Shown here: positions 36,988-46,189 of the stretch, piece after piece
Layout: each line of letters begins with the position of its first letter
How positions within the stretch are numbered: the stretch's first letter is position 1
Source: Niastella vici
Lineage (GTDB): Bacteria > Bacteroidota > Bacteroidia > Chitinophagales > Chitinophagaceae
Length of the DNA stretch: 64,000 bases
Direction of reading: 5' to 3'
Assembly: GCF_002077945.1 (NCBI RefSeq)
Contig: NZ_LVYD01000058.1
Span: 124,001-188,000 of the forward strand
Notes under the pieces: model-generated
Databases searched by the model: none
What the model was told of the DNA's origin: nothing
What the model saw: the letters and a program-made list of their open reading frames with translations, nothing else
Made by a program: the position numbers and the translations under genes

Positions 36988-37056
36988 TACGCCTAGCCTA
37001 ATGCTGAACGCCCGCCCGAACGACCGGTTGGGTGTTCAGCTTAACCCTTACATACA

Positions 37057-37431
37057 ATGAAAAAGATCTTTATTATAGTTACCGCCCTTTTGTTAACAGG
37101 AGCCGGATTAATTATTTACTGGAAGTATTTTTTTGTGTTCGGACAGGGAGTGAAATCAGGTCATTTGAATTATGTAGTGCTTAAAGGCGACATATTCAAA
37201 ACCTATGAAGGAAAATTGATCCAGGAAGGCATACGATCACGCACGGCCGGCAGCATTGCCTCCTATGAATTTGAATTTTCGGTGGCGAATAAAAGCATAG
37301 CTGAAAAATTAATGGTCAACAGCGGCAAATGGTTCGATCTGCAATACCGGGAATACCATAATGTAGTTCCCTGGCGCGGCAATACCACGTATATTGTTGA
37401 CAGCATTATTTCCATGCGGGAAGATAAATGA
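37057..37431 (+). CDS. Small membrane-anchored protein of unknown function
   Basis: The 124-aa protein has one N-terminal membrane helix (residues about 4-27) and a small periplasmic beta-rich domain. The segment HLNYVVLKGDIFKTYEGKLIQEG is distinctive. I have seen relatives in Bacteroidota carrying a 6-phosphogluconate dehydrogenase label, which cannot be right for a protein this short without a nucleotide-binding fold. No catalytic motif is visible. It follows the broken M28 gene after 69 nt that include a GC-rich inverted repeat. Confidence 0.65.
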   Translation: MKKIFIIVTALLLTGAGLIIYWKYFFVFGQGVKSGHLNYVVLKGDIFKTYEGKLIQEGIRSRTAGSIASYEFEFSVANKSIAEKLMVNSGKWFDLQYREYHNVVPWRGNTTYIVDSIISMREDK

Positions 37432-37440
37432 TCAGGGAGG

Positions 37441-37460
37441 CCCTGAGCATAGTCGAAGGG
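37441..37460. repeat. CTGAG-TCGAAGG interspersed palindrome, copy A
   Basis: CCCTGAGCATAGTCGAAGGG is a 20-bp imperfect palindrome between two convergent genes. A close relative is at 51667-51686 (TCCTGAGTGGAGTCGAAGGA), and a possible shortened copy, CTGAGCGAAGTC, is at 34361-34372. Outer GGCCC/GGGCC arms extend the hairpin, so it may also end transcription, though without a long T-run. Confidence 0.5.
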
Positions 37461-37518
37461 CGGGGCCTTAAGCGTTGGGCAGGCTCGCACCGGACGAAGT
37501 CGAAGTGTTGAAACGCAC

Positions 37519-38229
37519 TTAGCTTGCCAGCATACAAAAGATCGTAGGGCGTTTATGCAGGTCTGGTAACTGTTTTTTCCAGTCGGCCAGTGTTTTGGTT
37601 TGAATGAATTCGGTAGCTGCGGTAATATCAGCAGCCACACACAACCGGGTAGTGGGCTTGCCGGTCTTTATGAGTGTTTCCAGTAATTGATTATTACGAT
37701 AAGGCGTTTCTATAAATAGCTGCGTACAATTCTTTTTGGCCGATTCGGCTTCCAGGTCTTTTATGGTTTTGCTGCGCTGTGCTGCATCAATGGGTAAATA
37801 GCCAACAAACTGGAATTGCTGGCCGTTCATACCGCTGGCCATCAGTGCCAGTAGAATACTGCTGGGGCCCACCAGTGGTTTTATGGTAGCGCCGGCTTTA
37901 TGGGCCGTTTCTGTAAGCACCTGACCGGGATCTGCAACACCCGGGCAGCCAGCTTCACTAATGATGCCAATGGTCTTGTTTTCCTGCAAATGTTTATTGA
38001 AAGCCGTAAGCGTGGCAATGTTGTTCGTTTTGTCGATGAGTACCCAGGTATAGTTATCAATGACCATTTCTTTCCAGATGCTTTTTAAAAAGCGGCGGGC
38101 AGTGCGTTCATTTTCTACAAAAAATACCTGGCATTGACCTACTGCCTCCTTAACATAAGCAGGAATGGTTTCTGTTGCATTTTCAGCTACAACAGATGGA
38201 ATTAAGTATATGATGCTATTTGAAGTCAT
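37519..38229 (-). CDS. SAM-dependent methyltransferase, RsmI-like (tetrapyrrole methylase fold)
   Basis: The 236-aa protein shows the tetrapyrrole-methylase fold of the RsmI group: EAGCPGVADPGQVLTETAHKAG is the conserved SAM-site loop, followed by PLVGPSSILLALMASGMNGQQFQFVGYLP and FIETPYRNNQLLETL. RsmI methylates cytidine 1402 of 16S rRNA. The N-terminus (SIIYLIPSVVAENATETIP) differs from the usual RsmI start ATPIGNLEDIT and the protein is short, so it may be a Bacteroidota paralog with another target. Its start overlaps the stop of the EI24 gene by one base. Confidence 0.82.
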   Translation of the reverse strand: MTSNSIIYLIPSVVAENATETIPAYVKEAVGQCQVFFVENERTARRFLKSIWKEMVIDNYTWVLIDKTNNIATLTAFNKHLQENKTIGIISEAGCPGVADPGQVLTETAHKAGATIKPLVGPSSILLALMASGMNGQQFQFVGYLPIDAAQRSKTIKDLEAESAKKNCTQLFIETPYRNNQLLETLIKTGKPTTRLCVAADITAATEFIQTKTLADWKKQLPDLHKRPTIFCMLAS

Positions 38230-38999
38230 TACTCTACACCTACTTTATCGTCACGGTGATATAAACTAATGGTAGCCGCTACAACAGCATAGGCCGGCGC
38301 CAGCACCCAGCCAATAATAGGAGCGAGGTGCATGAGGTAAAACACCATGCCATTACCAATGGCCAGGCCTTTGTGTTTGCCAATGAAGGCAATGCTTTCA
38401 GAAGGCGACAGTTTGTGGCGCTCGCAACTGTAATCAAGCATCGAGAAACCGTAATAATAGCATTCAACCAGCAACGTGGTTACCGGTACCACCCAACCTA
38501 CAACAGGAAAAAAAGAAAGTATCAGTAATGAGATGGTATAAACCGATTGCCATAAAGTATTGCGCAGGGCCAGCTTTATGCCCCGTATAATGTCGGCCAT
38601 CAGTTGTTTGAAGCTGAAAGGAAAATCTTTTCCTTCCATGATCGATTCGGTTTTTTCGCTGAGGTAAGCGAACACCGGCGAACCTATAATGAGGAACAGA
38701 TATTTGAACAGGGAGAAATAAAAGAGCATCATGATCAGCCGCACCATAATTTCTCCCATGAGGAATAAGAAATTGAGGATGGGGCTGCGTTGCTGATGAA
38801 GATAGCGGTCAATACCCAGCCAGTGATTGAAATAAGAAACAACCTGACTCGAAGAGGTCCAGAAAAAATACATGCCTGCTATAAATAACAGGGTATAAAT
38901 AACACCCGGCACTATGATCCATTTCCAAAGGCGGTGCTCCCGTATAAAGCGATGTGCCCTGGCATATGACTGAATGGCTGTAACGATTTCTTTCAGCAA
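38229..38999 (-). CDS. EI24 domain membrane protein
   Basis: The 256-aa inner-membrane protein has four to six hydrophobic segments and the EI24/CysZ-like pattern (SFFPVVGWVVPVTTLLVECYYYGFSMLDYSCERHKLSPSESIAFIGKHKGLAIGNG). The CysZ branch is linked to sulfate uptake, but many EI24 proteins are uncharacterised. The likely start at 38999 is a TTG codon. Stop and start of the next gene share one base (TAATG), so the two are translationally coupled. The reason for linking it with a methyltransferase is unknown. Confidence 0.8.
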   Translation of the reverse strand: MLKEIVTAIQSYARAHRFIREHRLWKWIIVPGVIYTLLFIAGMYFFWTSSSQVVSYFNHWLGIDRYLHQQRSPILNFLFLMGEIMVRLIMMLFYFSLFKYLFLIIGSPVFAYLSEKTESIMEGKDFPFSFKQLMADIIRGIKLALRNTLWQSVYTISLLILSFFPVVGWVVPVTTLLVECYYYGFSMLDYSCERHKLSPSESIAFIGKHKGLAIGNGMVFYLMHLAPIIGWVLAPAYAVVAATISLYHRDDKVGVE

Positions 39000-39168
39000 G
39001 TTTTATAAATTTGAATTTTCCGTTTACTGTTGTTGGGCGGGGTCAAACTTAGTAAATATTTCAATTAGGCCGTGGTAATCAGTAAATTTTGAGTATAATC
39101 ATACTTAATTATTGATAAAAAATGCCAATATACAGGGTACGGGAGGAAATTTGCAACAATTATTGCCG

Positions 39169-39795
39169 ATGAAAAAATTAGACACTGTTTTCTATAATCG
39201 TGCCGATGTGGTGAAGTTAGCAAAAGAATTGATCGGCAAAGTGCTTGTTACCCAATTTGGGGAAGTAGTAACGTCGGGCCGCATTGTAGAAACCGAAGCC
39301 TATGCAGGCGCCATTGACCGGGCCTCGCATGCTTTCGGCGGCAGAAGGACCAACAGAACCGAAGTAATGTTTCAACCTGGTGGTACGGCTTATGTTTACC
39401 TGTGTTATGGTATTCATCATTTATTTAATGTGGTCACCAACCAGCAGGATATACCCCATGCCATTTTGATACGGGCCATTGACCCCATACAGGGCATCAA
39501 TACCATGTTGGCAAGAACCGGCAAAAAAAGCGCTGACTATACCCTCACCAAAGGACCGGGTAATGTTTCGAAGGCGTTGGGCATTCATACCGGTCATACC
39601 GGGTGGAGCTTGTTGCACGACGACATATTCATTGCTTCAGACGATTTTGTAGCCGGCAAAAAAGATATCATCGCCACACCGCGCATAGGGGTGGATTATG
39701 CCGGAGAAGATGCGAAATTACCCTACCGGTTTATATTGAAAGACAATCCATATGTGAGCGGAAAGAAATCGGAACGCGGAAAGCTTAACGCCTAA
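39169..39795 (+). CDS. DNA-3-methyladenine glycosylase (AAG/MPG family)
   Basis: This enzyme removes alkylated purines from DNA by base flipping. The ATG at 39169 (MKKLDTVFYNR) gives a 208-aa protein, the family's usual size. Conserved parts are RIVETEAYAGAIDRASHAFGG with the catalytic Glu, TNRTEVMFQPGGTAYVYLCYGIHHLFNVVT, and AILIRAIDP near the DNA-binding surface, then TKGPGNVSKALGI. It is a single gene divergent from the EI24 gene. Confidence 0.93.
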   Translation: MKKLDTVFYNRADVVKLAKELIGKVLVTQFGEVVTSGRIVETEAYAGAIDRASHAFGGRRTNRTEVMFQPGGTAYVYLCYGIHHLFNVVTNQQDIPHAILIRAIDPIQGINTMLARTGKKSADYTLTKGPGNVSKALGIHTGHTGWSLLHDDIFIASDDFVAGKKDIIATPRIGVDYAGEDAKLPYRFILKDNPYVSGKKSERGKLNA

Positions 39796-39871
39796 CGCAA
39801 CGCCAGCGATATGTTGGGTTTTCCGTTTCATTTGCCAACTGGCAACCGACTTCCTAAGAAACAGGCGCCAC

Positions 39872-40990
39872 TTAAGGGAGGAGTTTCTTAAAAAACGGGA
39901 TCAACTCACTGGCCAATATCGCATGATCTTCTATGCTGGGATGGCCGGTGCAGCCTTTGGCCTGCATGGGTTCAAAGAAGTACAGGGCAACCGGTTTGGC
40001 CGCCGGGTTTAACGAATCTACCTTTTCTTTTACGGCCGAAAGGCAATTCTGTAATAAAGAACGCTTGCGATCGTGCAGCATGGCGCTGCTGAGCAGGGCA
40101 ATTTGTGCTGCGGGATATTTTGTTTTTACCAGCTGCACAAACTGTATGTATTGCTGAACAAAGGTCGTACTGTCGAATGGTTTGCGGGGCGTAACACCAT
40201 CCCCATCACTGAAATCATTGGTGCCAAGGGCTATGCTTACGATCTGCGGAGTATAGGTTGAAAAATTCCAGCGTTGTTGGTCTTGCAACTGAAACCCGGT
40301 ATTCTCATATACCTGTGGCATGGTGGGGCCATCGCTGTTCCAGTTGCGGTAAATGCCAATACCGCTCACGCTGCTCATAATGTAATTTACTTTCAACGCC
40401 AGGGCCACACGCGGCCCATAGGCCATATACGCATTATGCTGGTCGTGGTATACGCCGGTGCCACAAGGCACTTCCGATGCATCGGCGGCTGCGCCACAGG
40501 TAATGCTGTTACCGATGAACTCAATTAGTGGCGCTGATGGCCGTTGAAGGGCTTTTATATTTTGCGCGCCGGCAGCATGAATGATGATGGCGCCGGTATG
40601 TGCTTCGGTGGCTTTGTATATCCAAATGGTATGCTTGCCCGCCGAAGGGGCCTTTATCACCAGCGGTGCAAATGTGTCTGAATCGATGCGAATGCGTTTC
40701 TGGTATACGCCATCGAGCTCGTATTGCAGGTAATTGTGGTGCAGCCACGACGGCAAAGATACGTGCAGGTTAAAGGTGGTGCCTTCAAAACTAAAACCCA
40801 CCTGGCAGGCAGAACTGATGAGTTCAAGATTATGTTGTTCGTTGATAATACTGCGGCCAAAAGGATGCATGGCCAGGCAGGATAGCAGGGTGTAAGGCGC
40901 TGTAGTACGTTTAGGGGCAACACAGCCGGCGCATAGAAGATACAATGCAATTAATACAAGCGGGAATTTGAAGGAAGGCATCACAATCAT
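39872..40990 (-). CDS. SGNH/GDSL hydrolase lipoprotein (CE2-like esterase)
   Basis: The 372-aa exported protein has a lipoprotein-type signal (LLCAGC). A beta-rich N-terminal domain like that of carbohydrate esterase family 2 comes first, then an SGNH hydrolase domain. The catalytic Ser is in EFIGNSITCG, the Gly in SSVSGIG and the Asn in ALGTNDFSDG. The Asp/His pair is probably near the C-terminus, where GHPSIEDH holds a candidate His. CE2 enzymes remove acetyl groups from xylan or mannan. No polysaccharide-utilisation genes (SusCD) are adjacent, so the target is uncertain. A second ATG at 40981 is an alternative start. Confidence 0.82.
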   Translation of the reverse strand: MIVMPSFKFPLVLIALYLLCAGCVAPKRTTAPYTLLSCLAMHPFGRSIINEQHNLELISSACQVGFSFEGTTFNLHVSLPSWLHHNYLQYELDGVYQKRIRIDSDTFAPLVIKAPSAGKHTIWIYKATEAHTGAIIIHAAGAQNIKALQRPSAPLIEFIGNSITCGAAADASEVPCGTGVYHDQHNAYMAYGPRVALALKVNYIMSSVSGIGIYRNWNSDGPTMPQVYENTGFQLQDQQRWNFSTYTPQIVSIALGTNDFSDGDGVTPRKPFDSTTFVQQYIQFVQLVKTKYPAAQIALLSSAMLHDRKRSLLQNCLSAVKEKVDSLNPAAKPVALYFFEPMQAKGCTGHPSIEDHAILASELIPFFKKLLP

Positions 40991-40997
40991 ATGCCGC

Positions 40998-41005
40998 CAA
41001 AAATA
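40998..41005 (-). promoter_or_regulatory. TAnnTTTG box of the SGNH esterase gene
   Basis: On the minus strand TATTTTTG fits the -7 consensus and ends 7 nt before the ATG at 40990, predicting a very short leader. No TTG is found at the -33 distance. Confidence 0.35.
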
Positions 41006-41137
41006 TTTGATTTGTTAATATGGGCGTGGTATTTTTTTAACTATTGCATGTGATATTTTACAAGGTGACCTTGCCGGGAAATTCGGGGAATAAAAAACTT
41101 TTCTTTTCCCGTGTGAAAAAAGTTACGCCATGTAAAA

Positions 41138-41247
41138 AGAGGATGTATCAAAAGTAAACGAAGGACCTGAGAACCACTTAAACGGCTACCGGGCTCCATC
41201 AGGTAGCCGTTTAAAAAGAGGCTGCATCAACTTTTGATACAACCTCT
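41138..41247. repeat. MITE-like nested palindrome
   Basis: The outer arms AGAGGATGTATCAAAAGT (41138-41155) and ACTTTTGATACAACCTCT (41230-41247) are complementary except for one base and resemble insertion-sequence terminal repeats. Inside is a perfect 13-bp stem, TTAAACGGCTACC (41178-41190) / GGTAGCCGTTTAA (41202-41214). A partial direct copy of the left end (AGAGGCTGCATCAA) lies at 41217-41230. No ORF and no clear target duplication are seen. The inner hairpin could also act as a terminator for the PorP/SprF gene. The rest of the 317-nt gap holds nothing recognisable. Confidence 0.55.
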
Positions 41248-41307
41248 GATATTTTGTCTATTGATTATACGATGTTGTTTATATAACCCTGAGCTGAGTA
41301 AAAAGGG

Positions 41308-42336
41308 TTAAAAGTGCGGACACGGAATGCCTTTATTCCCCGCCGGGCGTTTAATGTAGATAAGCGAGATCTCAATACCGCCACGGCTTTGTGAAGCGGT
41401 TTTCAGACTACTGATATTAACGTCATAAGACGCGCCCAGTCTGAACCCACCAAACTCAAGACCCAGGTAGGGGATCAGCGCATCGTTCACATTGTTAAAG
41501 CGCGTCCACAAACCTGCATAGAAATTAGTAGGGTTTTCCTCATCCTGGTTCATGTTGAAGCCAACAGCACCACCCGCTACCATGTTGGTAGCACCAGCCT
41601 GCCGGCTGTACAGGGTACTGAAATATATGGTACGCGTATTATTGGCCAGCGGCAACGCGCCACCAGCGTGCACGGTTACACGAGGATTCAATGTATAAAA
41701 GATATCGCCCGTAAACGACTCTTTGGGCTTGTTTATGTGATAGCCCGATACACCAAGGTAGTAGTTGTTATATCCGTCGGTTGAACCATTGAAAAGGGCG
41801 CCTACAGACATATCGAAATAGCTAAGGTTGATCTGCCGGTCGTTCACCGTTTCGCCGCTGGGGTTCGTCCAGCCGCCAAATTGGTCAAGCTCATCTTCAA
41901 AGTTCAGTTTGGTTCCATCGAGGCGCTTGGTATTATACGTACCCTGAAAGCCTACGCCGATAGAATTCAGTCCGTCTTCGTCGATGCCTTTGTGATAGCT
42001 CGTCGATACAGAGATCAGGTTAGTGGATAGAATACCGTTAGCAGTTTTATCCGTCATTGCCATTACCCCAACACCCCAGGTATCGAGTTCCGAGATCCGG
42101 TTCCGTAAAATGGGGGCATCAAAAGATGCGGTGGAAGTAACGAATGCCTTACTGATTGCGGGCCATTGGTCCCGGTAATTGCCAGCTATGCGGAAATCGC
42201 CGTTGAATTTACCGGTCAAAGCAGGGTTCAGTGTAAGGGGGGAAACAAAAAACTGTGAAAAATTGGGGTCTTGTGCTGAGGCTGTCTTCAGCAGGGTGCA
42301 AGTCAAAATTGCAATATAAAATTTCCTCATCCGCAT
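41308..42336 (-). CDS. PorP/SprF family type IX secretion membrane protein
   Basis: The roughly 342-aa outer-membrane barrel has a signal peptide ending in TASAQ and the family N-terminus DPNFSQFFVSPLTLNPALTGKFNGDFRIAGNYRDQWP. It ends with strands such as YLGLEFGGFRLGASYDVNISSL. PorP belongs to the core secretion machinery, while many SprF paralogs are each devoted to one adhesin. Here no porKLMN genes or large adhesin gene are adjacent, so this is more likely a free-standing paralog. ATGs at 42336 and 42330 are both possible starts. Confidence 0.9.
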   Translation of the reverse strand: MRMRKFYIAILTCTLLKTASAQDPNFSQFFVSPLTLNPALTGKFNGDFRIAGNYRDQWPAISKAFVTSTASFDAPILRNRISELDTWGVGVMAMTDKTANGILSTNLISVSTSYHKGIDEDGLNSIGVGFQGTYNTKRLDGTKLNFEDELDQFGGWTNPSGETVNDRQINLSYFDMSVGALFNGSTDGYNNYYLGVSGYHINKPKESFTGDIFYTLNPRVTVHAGGALPLANNTRTIYFSTLYSRQAGATNMVAGGAVGFNMNQDEENPTNFYAGLWTRFNNVNDALIPYLGLEFGGFRLGASYDVNISSLKTASQSRGGIEISLIYIKRPAGNKGIPCPHF

Positions 42337-42522
42337 AGGTTTCGAGTCTAATAACAAAATACGAAAAAAAACGACAAGTCGGAACTTAAACGCCGTAAGT
42401 ACGTATTAAATTTTAGGGTTGTTAGTAATTGCACAAAAAAAGAAATATCTGGGATATACTTGGTTTTTATAGAAAGGGTTGGTACAAGAAAAGAAAGTTA
42501 CAAATAAGTGCTAAAACACTAC

Positions 42523-43173
42523 TTACATCTGCACTTTTGTGCCGAAGGCGAGGTCACCGGCGTCTCCCAAACCGGGAACAATGTAACCTTTGGCCGTTAG
42601 CTCCTCATCAATAGCGCCGCACCAGATCTTTACGTGTGGTTCGCTGCGTTGCACATATTCGATACCTACCGAGCAGGCAATGGCGGCAACCACGTGAATT
42701 TCGCGGGGATGGCCTTCATCGCGCAAATACTGGATGGTTTTTACCAGGGAAGAACCGGTAGCCAGCATGGGATCTGAAATGATCACCACCCGGTTTTCGA
42801 GCTCGGGGCACGAAATATAGTCGAGGCTGATCTCAAAACTGCCGTCGTGCTGGTGTTTGCGGTAAGCCGAAATAAAGGCATTGTCGGCTTTGTCGAAGTA
42901 ATTCAACAAGCCCTGATGCAGTGGCAGGCCGGCCCGCAAAATGGTGGCCAGCACCGGTTGTTCTTTCAGCACCTTGGTCTGTGAAATACCCAGCGGGGTT
43001 TGCACTTCTTTTTCTTCATATACCAGCTGCCGGCTGATCTCATAGGCAGCTATTTCACCAATGCGTTCCAGATTGCGCCGGAAACGCATGCGATCAGACT
43101 GGATTTGAACATCCCGGATTTCGGCGATCCAGTCACAAACCAGGGAACATTCGTTACTGAGGTTAATAACCAT
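42523..43173 (-). CDS. upp: Uracil phosphoribosyltransferase
   Basis: Upp salvages uracil to UMP using PRPP. The 216-aa protein has the PRPP-binding loop VVIISDPMLATGSSLVKTIQYL, the flexible-loop region QTKVLKEQPVLATILRAGLPLHQGLLNYF, and the uracil-binding C-terminus GYIVPGLGDAGDLAFGT. It is divergent from anmK with 97 nt between. Confidence 0.95.
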   Translation of the reverse strand: MVINLSNECSLVCDWIAEIRDVQIQSDRMRFRRNLERIGEIAAYEISRQLVYEEKEVQTPLGISQTKVLKEQPVLATILRAGLPLHQGLLNYFDKADNAFISAYRKHQHDGSFEISLDYISCPELENRVVIISDPMLATGSSLVKTIQYLRDEGHPREIHVVAAIACSVGIEYVQRSEPHVKIWCGAIDEELTAKGYIVPGLGDAGDLAFGTKVQM

Positions 43174-43270
43174 TTAGATCAGTTTTGGATTTTGGGTGGC
43201 GATATATGAAATTTGACGGGCAAATCTATTCTAATTATTCTTTTTTAATACCAGAAATCTACCAACAGTT

Positions 43271-44368
43271 ATGATATATCGGGCAATCGGCATTATGAGC
43301 GGAAGTTCTCTCGACGGTTTGGACATCGCTTTTGTTGAATTTCACGAAAGTGCCGGAAACTGGCAATACGAGATAAAAGCCGCTGATTGCTACCCATATT
43401 CCGGGGAATGGGTGAAGAAATTACGGGGCGCTATACAGCTTAATGCGCTGGATTATCAGCTTTTACATACTGAATATGGTCATTATATAGGCTCGCAGGT
43501 AAATGAGTTTATTGTTAGTAATAATTTGCAATACCAGATACAGCTGATCGCTTCCCACGGGCATACCACCTTTCATGCACCCGATCAAAAAATGACCGGC
43601 CAGGTGGGCGATGGCGCCGCTATAGCCGCCGTTACCGGTATAAATGTGGTGAGCGACCTGCGGGCGATGGATATTGCCCTGGGCGGACAGGGAGCTCCCA
43701 TTGTGCCCATTGGTGAGAAGTTATTGTTGGGCAATTATACATTTTTTCTGAACCTGGGCGGAATTGCCAATATTTCCTACAATCACCCTGAAAAATATAT
43801 TGCATTTGATGTTTGTCCGGCCAACCGGGTCTTGAATATGCTGGCGCAGGAAGAAGGGAAACCCTACGATGATGGCGGACAAATAGCCGCAACAGGGACA
43901 GTTAATGAGATACTGTTGAAAACGCTTGATGAGCTGGAATATTACCAACGGCCCTATCCCAAATCGCTGGCCAACGATTTTGGGACCGATGTACTATACC
44001 CGTTAGTGAAAAGAATACCGGTGGCAGATGCCCTGCGCACCATGGTAGAACATATTGCCCGACAAATAAGCAAACCGGTTGTAAACATGCTGAAAGAGCA
44101 GCCACCGGCAGTTGATAATCCCAAAATGCTGGCCACCGGCGGCGGTGCGCACAATACATTTTTGATGGAACGCCTGCAGGCCTTGCTGCAGCCCGCTGGG
44201 GTAGAGCTGGTAGTGCCTGAAAAGAATATCATTGATTACAAAGAAGCGCTCATTATGGCCCTGATAGGGGTTTTACGCTGGCGCGAAGAGAACAATGTAC
44301 TGGCTTCGGTTACGGGCGCCTCGCGCAGCAGCATTGGCGGCGCCGTATGGATAGGGCAGGAGGCATAG
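43271..44368 (+). CDS. anmK: Anhydro-N-acetylmuramic acid kinase
   Basis: AnmK phosphorylates and opens 1,6-anhydroMurNAc released during wall turnover, so the sugar can be recycled. The 365-aa protein has the ATP-site start GIMSGSSLDGLDIAFVEF, the segment LIASHGHTTFHAP, the catalytic region VVSDLRAMDIALGGQGAPIVPIGEKLL, NLGGIANISY, and the C-terminal ATGGGAHNTFLMERL. Together with murF and the EnvC pair it adds to the peptidoglycan genes of the window. Confidence 0.95.
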   Translation: MIYRAIGIMSGSSLDGLDIAFVEFHESAGNWQYEIKAADCYPYSGEWVKKLRGAIQLNALDYQLLHTEYGHYIGSQVNEFIVSNNLQYQIQLIASHGHTTFHAPDQKMTGQVGDGAAIAAVTGINVVSDLRAMDIALGGQGAPIVPIGEKLLLGNYTFFLNLGGIANISYNHPEKYIAFDVCPANRVLNMLAQEEGKPYDDGGQIAATGTVNEILLKTLDELEYYQRPYPKSLANDFGTDVLYPLVKRIPVADALRTMVEHIARQISKPVVNMLKEQPPAVDNPKMLATGGGAHNTFLMERLQALLQPAGVELVVPEKNIIDYKEALIMALIGVLRWREENNVLASVTGASRSSIGGAVWIGQEA

Positions 44369-44459
44369 GCCTTCTCCCTCACGATTTAACGTACCTGTTT
44401 TCCCGGAATAATTATATTTAATTTACAATACCGGCCCTACAGTAATAAAAGCCTTATTC

Positions 44460-46187
44460 ATGAACAAATTATTCACTTTATCCTTATCGCTCCTTTTTGT
44501 AACTGCCATTGAGCCGGCCTGGGCGCAACCTGCTGCCCGGGAAAAGAAATACTTCAAAATTTTAGAAACTACCTTCAACGAACAACAGGCATACAATACC
44601 GTTTGGTTTGTTGAACAACGCTGGCGTTTGGCCGGTAACAGTGGTTTTAATGAAAGCATTTACCATGTAGAAAAAATACTGCAACAGGCCGGGTATAAAA
44701 AAGAGACCAATGGCGAAGCAACAGGCACGCTTACCTACCGCATTGAAAAAAGGCCTATGAGCCGGGTTACCTGGGAACCGGTTGATGCCAGCCTGTTTAT
44801 CGTTGGTGAAAAGGAGCCGTTACTACAGTTCAGGACCAACCGAAATATGATCGCCATGTATTCGGCATCAACACCTGCTGAAGGTGTAACGGCCGAGCTG
44901 GTATATATAGGTCATGGTTCGGCAAAAGAACTGGAGGGAAAAGACCTGAATGGCAAAATTGTAATGGGCGAAGGCGGTATAGGGGGTGTTTACGGCAATG
45001 CTATAAAGAACGGAGCGGTTGGGGCGCTGGCTTATTCCATGCCCGCCTATACGCAGCCGTCAAAAAATACCAACTCCATTCAGTTCCAGGGTATCAGTTA
45101 TACAGATTCCCTGACGCAGAAATGGGGCATCCTGTTGTCATGGGCGGCCAAAGAAAAACTGAAAGTGGCTTTGGCAAAGGGGCCGGTTACTGTAAAAGTG
45201 GTGGTCAATACAAAGACCTACCGGGCCGAAGAGCTTACGCTGGTGGCCAATGTTCGGGGTAAAACACGGCCCGATGAGCGTTTTGTATTCAGTGCGCATG
45301 TGCAGGAACCGGGCGCCAATGACAATGCATCTGGCGTGGGTACGCTGGCCGAAATGGCACGCACAACCGCTGCGCTGGTGCAAAAAAAGAAAGTGGTGCC
45401 ACAGCGTACCATTACTTTTTTATGGGGCGATGAAATTGTTAGTACCCGGCGCTATATAGTGGATGATTCCATCAGGGCCAAAGGCATAAAATGGGGACTG
45501 AGCCTTGATATGGTGGGGGAAGATATTCAAAAGACCGGCGGCACCTTCCTGATCGAAAAAATGCCCGATCCTTCGGCTATCTGGACGCGTGGTAAGGAAA
45601 AACACACGGAGTGGGGCGGTAGTGAGTTAAAGGAATCAGATATGTTTCCACATTATTTCAATGACCTGTTATTAAACCGTTGCCTGTTTGAAGCTTCCAC
45701 AACCGGTTGGGTGGTGCGCACCAATCCGTTTGAGGGTGGTAGTGATCATACGCCTTTTTTAATGGCAAAAATTCCCGGCTTGCTGATGTGGCATTTTACC
45801 GACGTTTTTTATCATACCGATGCCGACCGGTTAGATATGGTGTCGCCTATAGAAATGAAGCATGTAGCTAAAAGTGCACTGGCCACGGCATTTCTGCTTA
45901 CATCGGCTGATGATAAAACCGCCACAGCGCTCGTAAAAGATATTACCCGCAATGCCCTGCAACGGTTACAAACAGAGTATGCGCTAAGCAAAGAAGCCGT
46001 ACAGGCGGGTAAGGAGAAAGCAAAGGAACAACATATACTGGAGGTATGGCGCGATTGGTATATAAAAGCACTGGCTTGCGCCATCGATATTCCGGCAGGG
46101 GAGGCAGGGAGATTGGTGAAAGAAGCAATAGAAAAAGGGCAGCAGCAGGTGCAGGAACAGACCGCTAATTATATTTCGCAATTATAG
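44460..46187 (+). CDS. M28 family peptidase, secreted
   Basis: The 575-aa protein has a signal peptide ending near EPAWAQP. A PA-like region (LVYIGHGSAKELEGKDLNGKIVMGEGG) is inserted before the peptidase core. Zinc ligands are expected in FSAHVQEPGANDNASGVGTLAEMA (His and Asp), the following TFLWGDEIVSTRRY (Glu), LSLDMVGED and FEGGSDHTPF, then FYHTDADRLD (His). This follows the M28 order H-D-E-D-H. The C-terminal 110 residues are helical. It is not a close copy of the broken M28 gene at 35616. The substrate is probably peptides, unproven. Confidence 0.85.
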   Translation: MNKLFTLSLSLLFVTAIEPAWAQPAAREKKYFKILETTFNEQQAYNTVWFVEQRWRLAGNSGFNESIYHVEKILQQAGYKKETNGEATGTLTYRIEKRPMSRVTWEPVDASLFIVGEKEPLLQFRTNRNMIAMYSASTPAEGVTAELVYIGHGSAKELEGKDLNGKIVMGEGGIGGVYGNAIKNGAVGALAYSMPAYTQPSKNTNSIQFQGISYTDSLTQKWGILLSWAAKEKLKVALAKGPVTVKVVVNTKTYRAEELTLVANVRGKTRPDERFVFSAHVQEPGANDNASGVGTLAEMARTTAALVQKKKVVPQRTITFLWGDEIVSTRRYIVDDSIRAKGIKWGLSLDMVGEDIQKTGGTFLIEKMPDPSAIWTRGKEKHTEWGGSELKESDMFPHYFNDLLLNRCLFEASTTGWVVRTNPFEGGSDHTPFLMAKIPGLLMWHFTDVFYHTDADRLDMVSPIEMKHVAKSALATAFLLTSADDKTATALVKDITRNALQRLQTEYALSKEAVQAGKEKAKEQHILEVWRDWYIKALACAIDIPAGEAGRLVKEAIEKGQQQVQEQTANYISQL

Positions 46188-46189
46188 GC

